NCBI GenBank assembly: GCA_028680705.1
Contig: JAQUJY010000003.1
Coordinates: forward strand, 16,031 to 80,030
Origin: Bacteroidales bacterium
GTDB lineage: Bacteria > Bacteroidota > Bacteroidia > Bacteroidales > Tenuifilaceae
Length of the DNA: 64,000 nt
Direction of reading: 5' to 3'
Shown here: positions 36,183 to 44,707 of the stretch, one piece after another
Layout of the letters: every line of letters begins with the position of its first letter
How positions within the stretch are numbered: position 1 is the first letter of the stretch
Position numbers and translations under genes: made by a program
The notes under the pieces: generated by a model
Told to the model about the DNA's origin: nothing
The model's database searches: none
Seen by the model: the letters and a program-made list of their open reading frames with translations, nothing else

Positions 36183-37058
36183 TTAATAGTACAAATCGTC
36201 AACCTTTAACTTAAGATATTTTCTTACAGCAAAGAAAGTTGAAAAGGAATTAATTACAAGACCAGCTAACACAACTAGTCCAAAAATTATTGCTAAAAGT
36301 TCTACCTGTCCAAAATTAATCACCTCATAAAACTCATTCTGAATTAAGTAGATAACCCCAGAGAGTAGAGCAATTGCCAGTATTGATGCATAAAAGCCAT
36401 GCGCTAATCCCTTTATGAGGAATGGACGGCGAATAAAGCCCCATGTGGCACCAACTAACTTCATGGTATTTATCAAAAATCTTTTTGAGTAAACCGATAA
36501 CCTAATGGTATTGTTTATTAAAACCACCGCGATAAAAAAGAGCAAAAGTCCAAAAAGTAAAATAATACCACTTATTTTCCTTACGTTATCATTTACAAGG
36601 TTTACCAACGACTTTTGGTAAAACACCTCCTTTACTGGGCGCAGCGCCATAAGTTCATCCTCAATTAACCTGATACTATCGGGGTTTGCATAATCGGCGT
36701 TTAGCCTAACCTCAATGGATGAGGATAGTGGGTTATAACCCAAAAATCCCATAAAATCTTCGCCCAGTTCTTCCTGAAGTTCCTTTGCTGCCTGGTCCTT
36801 TGAAATAAATTCAGTTAGCCTGACGTATGGCGAGGCATCGAGAGTTTTGCGCAAAAAATTGGCGTCAACCTCGCGCATATCATCATGAAGGATAACCGAA
36901 AAGCCAATGCTTTCTTTTACAAAATCGGACAACCTTTTGGCGTTAAACAGCAAAAGCATTAGTATGCCCAACATGAACAATACCAAAGAATTGCTAATTA
37001 TCGACGATAGGTAAGAACTCCGTATCCTCCATTTAGTGCTTCTCTTTTCGAGCTTCAT
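36183..37058 (-). CDS. ftsX: FtsX-like cell-division permease
   Basis: A 291-residue FtsX-type protein. It has an N-terminal membrane helix (NSLVLFMLGILMLLLFNA) and an extracytoplasmic domain at about 50-165 (FSVILHDDMREVD, RPVKEVFYQKSLVNLV). Three further C-terminal helices follow, with VAVRKYLKLKVDDLYY at the end. With FtsE it would form an ABC-type complex that activates peptidoglycan hydrolases at the septum. No ftsE lies nearby in this window. A perfect -7 element lies 8 bases before the start and the gene heads the DUF3098-uppP-truB run. Confidence 0.9.
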   Translation of the reverse strand: MKLEKRSTKWRIRSSYLSSIISNSLVLFMLGILMLLLFNAKRLSDFVKESIGFSVILHDDMREVDANFLRKTLDASPYVRLTEFISKDQAAKELQEELGEDFMGFLGYNPLSSSIEVRLNADYANPDSIRLIEDELMALRPVKEVFYQKSLVNLVNDNVRKISGIILLFGLLLFFIAVVLINNTIRLSVYSKRFLINTMKLVGATWGFIRRPFLIKGLAHGFYASILAIALLSGVIYLIQNEFYEVINFGQVELLAIIFGLVVLAGLVINSFSTFFAVRKYLKLKVDDLYY

Positions 37059-37066
37059 AGTAAGTG

Positions 37067-37074
37067 CAAAGTTA
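37067..37074 (-). promoter_or_regulatory. Candidate -7 element for ftsX operon
   Basis: On the minus strand TAACTTTG, a perfect TAnnTTTG match. It lies so close to the start (8 bases) that the transcript would have almost no leader. Confidence 0.4.
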
Positions 37075-37109
37075 GCTTATCAAATACAAAGAGGTTCAGT
37101 TTATTGAAT

Positions 37110-39530
37110 TTAATTTTTACGACTCCACTCTTCAAACAATCCTTTTCCGACGCAGCCCAAAGCAGCCAAAATAATTAGCAGCGATGCTGCCATATCGATG
37201 CGATAACCAATGGCAAACATTTTTGGTTTAAACTCAAAAACCACCTCATTGGAACCCGCTGGTAAAAGCATTGCCCGCAAAACATAGTTTGCCCTAATGT
37301 GCTCAATCTCTTCCCCGTTCACTGTTGAAACCCATCCTTTAGGATAGTAAATATCTGAAAATACGGCAAGCCGGGGCTCCGAAAGCGTATAATTATAAAC
37401 TAATCGATTCGCTCTATAATCTGCCAGATAAATGGTATCCCCAAGGCTAGCAGGTGCATTATACTGCTCAAGTTCTTCAGCAAAATCACGATTAACAATG
37501 GCCGTTTCTAGTGGCTTAAAGTTATCCAGTGCAACTATTTCCTCATCGGCAGAACCTACAATAAGAGCAGAGTTTACAAACCATGCATTACCCAAAGCAC
37601 CTGGGTTATACCTAGCAATAGGCCCCTCATCGATTAAGTAGCGGGTATTTAGCATATTGAGCACTGCGGGATTATTTCTAGAAATATGATAATCAATTAG
37701 CTCTTGGAATCGCCTTAGTTTTGCACCGTGATACCCTCCAATTGACTTGTGATAATAGGACGTGCTGGCATCGTTAAACGTGCTAACCGCTCTATTGTAC
37801 ACACGGAAATAGGTTGTTGTATCGGCCAAAATTTGCCTATCGGCACTGGATGCCACAAAAGGGTTGGTTACCTTCGATTTTGGCACAAAATTATCGTCAC
37901 TCAAATAGCGCTTGTCAACAGTCCACATATCAGCAATAACCAGTACACCCAGCAGCCCAATAAAGTATGCAGGTTTAATCTTCTTGAGGTAAAAAAGAAG
38001 AACAGCACCGCCAGTTAGGAGCACAAATACCAACGAACGAAAAGCATCAGCTCGCATCATGGATTGCCTGTCTAACCTCACAGCATCAAACATCTCGGCA
38101 GGGAAACCAGAAGCAATGTATCTGCTATCAATATCAGCCTGAAAACTGAATAGCGAACCTCCCAGCACTATAAATATCAAGCACAAGCCAGCCACAATAC
38201 CCAACGACCATTTAAAGCCATTCATAAACCGTTCTTTGCTTACTTTACCATTAAAAATCTCTCTAAGTCCAAGAAATGCTAAAAGCGGCATGGTAAACTC
38301 TGCTACATAAAGTATCATTGAAACTGTTCGGAACTTGTTGTATCCGGGGAAATAATCAAGAAAAAAATCTGTGAGGGGCATAAAATTCCTACCCCAAGCC
38401 AGCATAATTGTTAGTAAGGTAACCCCAAGTAAATACCATTTCAGCTTATCATCTATCACGAACATGGAAAGCGCAAACAGAAAAATTACTATGGCTCCAA
38501 TATAAACAGGACCCGATGTCATTGGCTGAGGACCCCAGTAAGCTGGCATCTGCGAAACCATAGACCTTGCTTGCGATGGCGGTACCCCGTTCTGTTTTAG
38601 GAACTTGTATGTATGCGAATCGGTTCCAAAATCAGCTGCCGACGCCCCTCCCATTAAATTTGGTATCAGCAAATTTAATGTCTCAACTTTACCGTAACTC
38701 CAAGCTGTTGCATACTCCTTATCAAGGCCTGATGTTCTGTCTTTCTCTTGAGAAGTTAATTCGCTTGCACCCCTAATTGAGTACTTACCTGACTCCCAAC
38801 TAAAGTAAAGCCTTGAAAAGTTTGCACCTACCGCTAGCATTAACGCCAACAAGAGAACTCCCACTCCTTTAGAGAACCTTAAAACTGTTTTCTCTTTTAT
38901 TGCCTTTACAAAAAAGGCTATACCCAACGCTAACATAATAAAACCTGCGTAGTAGGTAATTTGCAGATGCCCTGCATTTAGGTTGAGTCCCAGAAAGAGA
39001 GCAAAAAGTGCAAAGCCGCCAATATACTTGCCCCTAAAGGCAAGGAAAATTCCTGCAATCATTGGGGCAACATAGCTTATAGCATGTATTTTAGCGTTGT
39101 GCCCTGCGGCTATAACAATAAAAAAGTACGATGACAAACCATAGGCAAAAGCTCCCACAATACTAAGCCAAGGATTAACCCCAAGAACAATAAGAAGTAT
39201 GTAAAATCCCACTAACGTAAAGAATATGAAACCGGCGGGTTGCTTTGCCAGTTGCAAAACCTTATCAACCTTTACTAGCAAATTTCCTTTGTACACCGTT
39301 GATATTAGGTAAGCAGGCATTCCCCCAAACATAGAGTTGGTCCAAAGAGGCTCCTCTTCAAATTCAGCCCTATGGTCAACTATCTCTTTTGCAGAACCTC
39401 TAAACTGTTCAATATCGTGTTGGGCAACCCCTTTATCGTATAGCAGTGGAGAAAAATATATGTAAGTGGCTGCAAAAAATAAAATAACTGCAACTACGTG
39501 AGGTATCGTTTTTTTAAAGAAAATATTCAT
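37110..39530 (-). CDS. YfhO-family membrane protein
   Basis: An 806-residue protein with about a dozen membrane helices in the first 540 residues, then a soluble domain, then a last helix near the C-terminus (IDMAASLLIILAALGCV). It matches the YfhO family: GVAQHDIEQFRG at the start, EEPLWTNSMFGGMPAYLIS, and ADMWTVDKRYL before the soluble part. Gram-positive YfhO is a GT-C-type enzyme that glycosylates teichoic acid; Bacteroidota homologues probably modify an envelope glycan or lipid, which is inference. It lies 51 bases before the ftsX start and 51 after the kinase, all co-directional. Confidence 0.88.
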   Translation of the reverse strand: MNIFFKKTIPHVVAVILFFAATYIYFSPLLYDKGVAQHDIEQFRGSAKEIVDHRAEFEEEPLWTNSMFGGMPAYLISTVYKGNLLVKVDKVLQLAKQPAGFIFFTLVGFYILLIVLGVNPWLSIVGAFAYGLSSYFFIVIAAGHNAKIHAISYVAPMIAGIFLAFRGKYIGGFALFALFLGLNLNAGHLQITYYAGFIMLALGIAFFVKAIKEKTVLRFSKGVGVLLLALMLAVGANFSRLYFSWESGKYSIRGASELTSQEKDRTSGLDKEYATAWSYGKVETLNLLIPNLMGGASAADFGTDSHTYKFLKQNGVPPSQARSMVSQMPAYWGPQPMTSGPVYIGAIVIFLFALSMFVIDDKLKWYLLGVTLLTIMLAWGRNFMPLTDFFLDYFPGYNKFRTVSMILYVAEFTMPLLAFLGLREIFNGKVSKERFMNGFKWSLGIVAGLCLIFIVLGGSLFSFQADIDSRYIASGFPAEMFDAVRLDRQSMMRADAFRSLVFVLLTGGAVLLFYLKKIKPAYFIGLLGVLVIADMWTVDKRYLSDDNFVPKSKVTNPFVASSADRQILADTTTYFRVYNRAVSTFNDASTSYYHKSIGGYHGAKLRRFQELIDYHISRNNPAVLNMLNTRYLIDEGPIARYNPGALGNAWFVNSALIVGSADEEIVALDNFKPLETAIVNRDFAEELEQYNAPASLGDTIYLADYRANRLVYNYTLSEPRLAVFSDIYYPKGWVSTVNGEEIEHIRANYVLRAMLLPAGSNEVVFEFKPKMFAIGYRIDMAASLLIILAALGCVGKGLFEEWSRKN

Positions 39531-39581
39531 GTGAAATGTTTTACAATATACTTAGCTGTAATAATAATGGGACTGAATTAA

Positions 39582-40196
39582 CTAAAAGAGACCATGAATT
39601 TTGGCATCTATACCATTAATTACTGTTCTTAAATCGGCTGGCTTTTCCGAGAAATTTAGATTATCAACCTCAATAATAAGCAGCTTATCATGATTGTAGC
39701 TGTTAATCCATGCCTCGTAACGCTCATTAAGGCGTTGCAGGTAGTCAATTCTGATGCTCTTTTCGTATTCACGGCCACGTTTCTGAATTTGATGAACAAG
39801 AGTAGGCACATTGGCTCTAAGATAAATCAACAAATCGGGTGGTTGAATAAGGGAACACATTAAGTCGAAAAGGCTAAGGTAATTGTTAAAGTCACGGGTT
39901 GACATTAGCCCCATATCGTGCAGGTTAGGTGCAAAAATACGTGCATCCTCGTATATAGTTCTATCCTGTATTATATTATCGCCAGTTCGCCTAATCTCAA
40001 CAATTTGATTAAACCTACTATTCAAAAAATAGATTTGGAGATTAAAACTCCAACGCTGCATATCATCGTAAAAATCGTTGAGGTAAGGATTATCATCAAC
40101 ATCCTCGTAATGGGGTTTCCAATTGTAATGCTTTGAAAGCAACCGGGTAAGGGTGGTTTTTCCTGAACCAATGTTTCCTGCTACAGCAATATGCAT
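39582..40196 (-). CDS. Deoxynucleoside kinase
   Basis: A 204-residue member of the dNK/dGK/dCK family that phosphorylates deoxynucleosides in salvage. The P-loop is AVAGNIGSGKTTLTRLL. The DRT/ERS-type catalytic element is IIQDRTIYEDARIF, and the LID arginines lie in QIQKRGREYEKSIR. The base-specificity Gln/Phe region is WSFNLQIYFLNSRF. The specific deoxynucleoside (dA, dG or dC) cannot be assigned from sequence by eye. It is co-directional with GH3 and the small propeller-like gene upstream. Confidence 0.92.
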   Translation of the reverse strand: MHIAVAGNIGSGKTTLTRLLSKHYNWKPHYEDVDDNPYLNDFYDDMQRWSFNLQIYFLNSRFNQIVEIRRTGDNIIQDRTIYEDARIFAPNLHDMGLMSTRDFNNYLSLFDLMCSLIQPPDLLIYLRANVPTLVHQIQKRGREYEKSIRIDYLQRLNERYEAWINSYNHDKLLIIEVDNLNFSEKPADLRTVINGIDAKIHGLF

Positions 40197-40274
40197 TATG
40201 TAAAATATTTAATGGTTACTAACACTTCTGATAAACCTTAAAAGTACAAATAATATGGGGTAGAATTAGGCCAA

Positions 40275-41042
40275 CTAATTAAATTTTTCACAAAAGTTAA
40301 ATTGTTGTCCATCATAACATGCCAATAAGCTATGAGTTATAGTTATATAATCTGCACAATCACATTTGTATTTTGCCAACAGTTCTTGGCTATTGAAAAG
40401 TGAATACTCAAAAACCTCACCTTTTTTTGCAATAAACACCCTGTTTTTATCAATTAAAAAATTACTAAAAGGCTCATAGGTATACTCATGTACTAATGCG
40501 CCATAGGTATCGAATGCAACTACAGAACCATCTTCCAAACCAACATATAATTCTCCGTTATACTCAGTTATTTGAATCACAGCAAATTTAGCATACCTAC
40601 TGGGCAGTTTTATGGTTTGCTCAGTCTGCTTTAAATGCTTATCGAGCCTAATAATTTTTTGCGCACCCTGGATGGCTAACCAGATTCCCCCTAAGGATGA
40701 GCGAGTTGAACAGCTAGCCTCTCCAATATTAAACTGGAAAAGTTCTACGGGTTTCCCTATCAGAACGGCATCATTGCTAATTATGGCCACAGTTTGGGTG
40801 TTCTGATAGAAAACTAATATTTTGAAAGGATCACTAGCATCAACTGAGGTTGGATTTCCTAAAACAATCCTCGAAAAAGTAGGCTTTAACCTATCTGATT
40901 CTGATACACAAACGATTCTATTGTCCTCAATAAGCCAATATTTCCCTAGGTTATCATATGATACTTTCTGGCTAAACAAAGTTCCACTAAAGCAGAACAG
41001 CAAAAGAGCATAAAACACTAAATATCGAATTGACCTATGCAT
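40275..41042 (-). CDS. Exported propeller-like protein, unknown
   Basis: A 255-residue protein not recognised. It has a signal peptide (YLVFYALLLFCFSGTLFSQ), then repeated short strands of the type WLAIQGAQKIIRLDKHL and GELYVGLEDGSVVAFDTYG, which suggest a small beta-propeller. Several Cys residues occur near the C-terminus (KCDCADY, CEKF). It is tightly placed 11 bases after GH3 and 78 before the kinase, so it is likely in their operon. It is probably periplasmic or lipid-free outer membrane. The function is unknown. Confidence 0.6.
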   Translation of the reverse strand: MHRSIRYLVFYALLLFCFSGTLFSQKVSYDNLGKYWLIEDNRIVCVSESDRLKPTFSRIVLGNPTSVDASDPFKILVFYQNTQTVAIISNDAVLIGKPVELFQFNIGEASCSTRSSLGGIWLAIQGAQKIIRLDKHLKQTEQTIKLPSRYAKFAVIQITEYNGELYVGLEDGSVVAFDTYGALVHEYTYEPFSNFLIDKNRVFIAKKGEVFEYSLFNSQELLAKYKCDCADYITITHSLLACYDGQQFNFCEKFN

Positions 41043-41053
41043 AAAACAAACGG

Positions 41054-42565
41054 CTAATTTATCATTTCAAGAATTGAATCGACATACTCACGGGTATTAC
41101 TCAATCGAGGCACTTTATTCTGCCCACCAACTTTCCCCCTTTTACGCATCCAATTAAAGAATGTACCTGATTTTACGGCATGAACAATTGGCTCCGATAA
41201 AGTAATCCCTTTATATCGTTTTGCCTCATAGTCTGAGTTGTTGGCACATAACGCATTGTCTAAAGTGGCTGTAAAAAAACTCAAATCGTTAGGTTCTACC
41301 TCAAACTCAATTAACCACTCGTGAGCCCCTTTGGCGTTATCGCCCATATAAATGGGTGCAGCGGTATACTCATTTATTTGAGCACCCGTTTTTTTGCAGG
41401 CAACTCTCAGGGCTTCTTCTGCATTATCTATAATAACTTCCTCACCAAAGGCATTGATAAAGTGTTTTGTACGACCGCTAATTTTTATTTTATGCGGAAA
41501 GGTGGAGGTAAAAGTAACGGTGTCGCCAATAAGGTATCGCCACAAACCTGAATTGGTAGTAATAACTATTGCGTAATTTTTATTCAGTTTGATATCGGAA
41601 ATGGTAAGTGCCGATGGATTAGGCGAATCTAACTCATCAAGGGGAATAAACTCATAGAATATACCATAATCGAGCATGAGCAGCATATCGTCGGATTGTG
41701 GATTGTCCTGAATGGCAAAAAAACCCTCACTTGCATTGTAGGTTTCCAAATAACGCATATCTGGCGAGGGGATTAGCTTTTTAAATTGCTCTCGATATGG
41801 AGTAAAATTAACCCCCCCATGGGTAAACAGTTCAAGGTTTGGCCAAACCTCCAGTAGATTATTTTTTCCTGTGTAATCAAGGATATGCCTAATCATTACA
41901 AGGTTCCACGAGGGAACGCCTGCTATATTGGTTACATTTTCTTTTAATGCCTCGTGGGTTAACTGCTCCAGTTTAACCTCCCACTCTGGGATAAGCGCCA
42001 CTTTTTGGCTAGGTGTTCTAATAATGTCAGCCCACCAGGGAAGGTTCTCAATCAGAATTGCCGATAAATCACCATAGTACGATTGGTTGTTAAAATTATC
42101 TATCTGATGGCTACCTCCAAGGGTTAACCCTTTTCCTGAGAAAACATTGGTATCAGGATACAAATCAGTATATAGAGCCAAGATATCTTTACCCCCTCTA
42201 AAGTGACAATCTTCAAGAGCTTCGAAACTAACAGGAATAAACTTGCTTTTATTACTGGTTGTACCAGACGATTTAGCAAACCACTTTACTTCCGTTGGCC
42301 ATAGCACGTTTGCTTCACCCTCTCGCAATCTATCGATATAGGGCTTAAAGGCCTCGTAATCCATAATTGGAACCCTCTGCTGAAACTTCTCAATTGAATC
42401 TATTGAATCAAAGGAATATTGTTTTCCAAACTGGGTGTTTTTGGCTTTTGCTATGAGTTTTGTTAGTGTTTCTTCCTGCACCTGTAGGGGAAACTTTCTG
42501 AATAGGTCAATCTGATGTAACCGTTTTATGTTAAACCAGTTTACAAGTGAAACAAATATGGGCAT
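41054..42565 (-). CDS. GH3-family (auxin-responsive-promoter-like) protein
   Basis: A 503-residue bacterial GH3 protein. Plant GH3 enzymes adenylate carboxylic acids such as auxin and jasmonate and conjugate them to amino acids. The ATP-binding motif is FAKSSGTTSNKSKFIPVS, with YNASEGFFAIQDN and YAIVITTNSGLWRYLIGDTV forming the other adenylation blocks, and the C-terminal swivel domain starts near residue 370 (KISGRTKHFINAFGEEVI). The true bacterial substrate is unknown. It lies between the aminotransferase and the small propeller-like gene. An 8-bp palindrome lies just upstream of its start. Confidence 0.93.
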   Translation of the reverse strand: MPIFVSLVNWFNIKRLHQIDLFRKFPLQVQEETLTKLIAKAKNTQFGKQYSFDSIDSIEKFQQRVPIMDYEAFKPYIDRLREGEANVLWPTEVKWFAKSSGTTSNKSKFIPVSFEALEDCHFRGGKDILALYTDLYPDTNVFSGKGLTLGGSHQIDNFNNQSYYGDLSAILIENLPWWADIIRTPSQKVALIPEWEVKLEQLTHEALKENVTNIAGVPSWNLVMIRHILDYTGKNNLLEVWPNLELFTHGGVNFTPYREQFKKLIPSPDMRYLETYNASEGFFAIQDNPQSDDMLLMLDYGIFYEFIPLDELDSPNPSALTISDIKLNKNYAIVITTNSGLWRYLIGDTVTFTSTFPHKIKISGRTKHFINAFGEEVIIDNAEEALRVACKKTGAQINEYTAAPIYMGDNAKGAHEWLIEFEVEPNDLSFFTATLDNALCANNSDYEAKRYKGITLSEPIVHAVKSGTFFNWMRKRGKVGGQNKVPRLSNTREYVDSILEMIN

Positions 42566-42605
42566 TGGGCAACTTTTTAAATTGTTTTTTAAACTATAGG
42601 GTAAA

Positions 42606-42624
42606 TATAGCTCAAAGAGCTATA
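42606..42624. promoter_or_regulatory. Palindrome upstream of GH3 gene
   Basis: TATAGCTC, 3 bases, GAGCTATA: a perfect 8-bp inverted repeat 40 bases before the GH3 start and 50 bases past the aminotransferase stop. No T tract follows on the minus strand, so it is better explained as an operator or a weak processing hairpin than as a terminator. Confidence 0.35.
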
Positions 42625-42674
42625 AACTAAACGATTTGTTTACCCTAATTACAGTAAAAAAAGCTTTTTTAACT

Positions 42675-43802
42675 TTATAGTTTTGCGAGTCGCTTCGCAG
42701 CTAGGTTCAAATCCTGCTCATCTTTACCAAAACACACCCTAATCATCGACTGATCGATTTTATCATGATAAAACAGGGATAAGGGATAAGCGCTTACCCC
42801 ATGCTCATTTGCCAACCTGTAGCAGAAATCCACATCAGACTCTGTAGAGATATTCTTGTAATTCAAAATCTGGAAATACCCCCCCTCAACCTTATCAAAG
42901 GTAAACCTTGTTTTAGCAAGCAAGGAACTAAAGTAATCTCTCCTCTGCTGGAATTCAAGGCGGAACGGTGACCAGCACTGGTGTCCGCTAAGATAATCGG
43001 CAAGTGCCAGCTGAATGGGTAAGTTTACTGAGTATATTAAATATCTGTGAACCTGCCTAATTAAATCCATAATCGGCTCTGGTGCTAGGCAGTAACCTAT
43101 TTTCCATCCGGGTACGCATAAAGCCTTGCCTAATGAACCAACTATTATTGAACGCTCTGCAAGCTTTGGGTAGCGGGCGATACTGAATGCGGGTCTATCG
43201 TCGTAAATCAAATCGGCAAAAGCTTCATCGCTTAAAATGCTGATTTTAGTCCCATTTAAAATGCGTTGCAGATGCTCAAGCGATTCATCGGGCATTATTT
43301 TACCCGTGGGATTATGCGGACAATTCAGTATAATCAGCTTTGTTTTACTTGTAATAAGCTTTGTAAAAGCAGTCCAATCAACAGAAAAATCGGAAGGGTT
43401 TAGCTGAAAAAAAATTGGCCGTGCACCACGAGCCTCAATAGCTGGCACATAAGTTTCAAATGCAGGTTCAAAAACAATAACCTCGTCGCCCTCTTTAATT
43501 AATGAAGAGATAGCGGTATAAATTGCCTGTATTGCACCAGCAGTAATTGTAACTTCGGTTTCGGGGTTGAAACTTATGCCAAAATCTTTCTCATATCTTT
43601 TTGCAATTAATTCCCTAAGAGCATAAACACCCTCGCTTGGAGCATACTTATTCCTCCCATCGGAGATGTGCTTGACTAATGATTCAAGAAGTTCAGGCTG
43701 GCAAGGAAAATCGCTATGATCGTTCGATAGATTAACCGCCTTTTTCTCTGCAGCAATCTGCGCAAAGGTTGTAACTAAATTTGTACTTGATAGTTTTGAC
43801 AT
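42675..43802 (-). CDS. Class I/II PLP aminotransferase
   Basis: A 375-residue fold-type I aminotransferase. The PLP lysine is in SLGKALCVPGWKIGYCLAP near residue 226. NCPHNPTGKIM, LSDEAFADLIYDD (the Asp and Tyr contacting PLP), and GAIQAIYTAISSLIKEGDEVIVFEPAFETY are also present, with the carboxylate-binding Arg in IRVCFGKDEQDL. The NKYAPSEGVYALRE segment resembles the methionine/kynurenine aminotransferase subgroup (YbdL). The amino donor is not certain. A promoter-like element lies before the start. Confidence 0.9.
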   Translation of the reverse strand: MSKLSSTNLVTTFAQIAAEKKAVNLSNDHSDFPCQPELLESLVKHISDGRNKYAPSEGVYALRELIAKRYEKDFGISFNPETEVTITAGAIQAIYTAISSLIKEGDEVIVFEPAFETYVPAIEARGARPIFFQLNPSDFSVDWTAFTKLITSKTKLIILNCPHNPTGKIMPDESLEHLQRILNGTKISILSDEAFADLIYDDRPAFSIARYPKLAERSIIVGSLGKALCVPGWKIGYCLAPEPIMDLIRQVHRYLIYSVNLPIQLALADYLSGHQCWSPFRLEFQQRRDYFSSLLAKTRFTFDKVEGGYFQILNYKNISTESDVDFCYRLANEHGVSAYPLSLFYHDKIDQSMIRVCFGKDEQDLNLAAKRLAKL

Positions 43803-43831
43803 ATAATTTACACCTTTCTTAAGAAGGAGTG

Positions 43832-43839
43832 CAAATATA
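43832..43839 (-). promoter_or_regulatory. Candidate -7 element for the aminotransferase gene
   Basis: On the minus strand TATATTTG, a full TAnnTTTG match, 29 bases before the start. No good -33 box is seen. Confidence 0.4.
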
Positions 43840-43976
43840 GAAAAATGAACTGATGATCTTTAGGAAATGCTTTAAAGCTTTTTAAAGTTGGGCTATAAAT
43901 ATGACCAAAAGGCAATTTAAGAGGATAAAGATTATGTCTAAAGAATAATCGACCCTAAGCAGGAAAACTTCTATTA

Positions 43977-44705
43977 TTACATAAATACTTGTTGGAGTAC
44001 TGAAAGCGATTGAAAAGTAGTTGACGAATCAGTATGGTACTGATAATAGCTCAACATTAAATCGAGAAAAGATGACCGTTGGGTTCCGTTAAGACTAAGC
44101 TGGCTTGCGCTATCATAATTAAGAATCAGCGTATCGTATAGTATTTTAGTGTACGCTGATGAGAAGAAGAAAGCATGCTTCGGTTTTTGCCCAACAAAAA
44201 TTCCACTACGAAAATCGAAGTAGGGTGTTTGTTCAGAAAACCCTCCATGTGGATAAAACCCAAGGTACTTAGAAAGATGGGATAAAAATATTAAATGAAA
44301 ATTGGCCACTCCACTATCCATTGCATCTAACGACTTAATGGACAGTTCAAGAAAGGTAAACAAAGGGCGATTGCCTTCCTCCTCTCGCACAGTTCTGTAA
44401 ATTACCTCTCCAGTAAATAGTGCAATGGCCGACTTTGCAGGAGAATTAGAGATAGAAACACTCACGAATGATGATGAAACCTCTTTTAAACGACCCATAC
44501 CCTGGTTTTTACCAGGATAAAAAACAATATCGATTAGCGAAAGGGGCTGAAAAAAGACTGCTTTCCCTGCCTTCTTCCCTTTGCTATATGCACCATTTAC
44601 CATAAGAGTTAGTCGGCCAAACTCGCAACTATAGAGGTATGAGACTAAACTATTATCACCATACCTTACCGAGTGCAAAGCAATTGCCCTTGCTTTTTGT
44701 AGCAT
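43977..44705 (-). CDS. recO: DNA repair protein RecO
   Basis: A 242-residue RecO, which helps RecA load on SSB-coated DNA in the RecFOR pathway. The N-terminal OB fold (KARAIALHSVRYGDNSLVSYLYSCEFG) is typical, followed by the helical C-terminal domain with LKEVSSSF and FLSHLSKYLGFYP. The zinc-finger cysteines of some RecO proteins are absent, as is common in Bacteroidota. It starts 2 bases after porZ and is probably co-transcribed with it. Confidence 0.92.
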   Translation of the reverse strand: MLQKARAIALHSVRYGDNSLVSYLYSCEFGRLTLMVNGAYSKGKKAGKAVFFQPLSLIDIVFYPGKNQGMGRLKEVSSSFVSVSISNSPAKSAIALFTGEVIYRTVREEEGNRPLFTFLELSIKSLDAMDSGVANFHLIFLSHLSKYLGFYPHGGFSEQTPYFDFRSGIFVGQKPKHAFFFSSAYTKILYDTLILNYDSASQLSLNGTQRSSFLDLMLSYYQYHTDSSTTFQSLSVLQQVFM

Positions 44706-44707
44706 GT

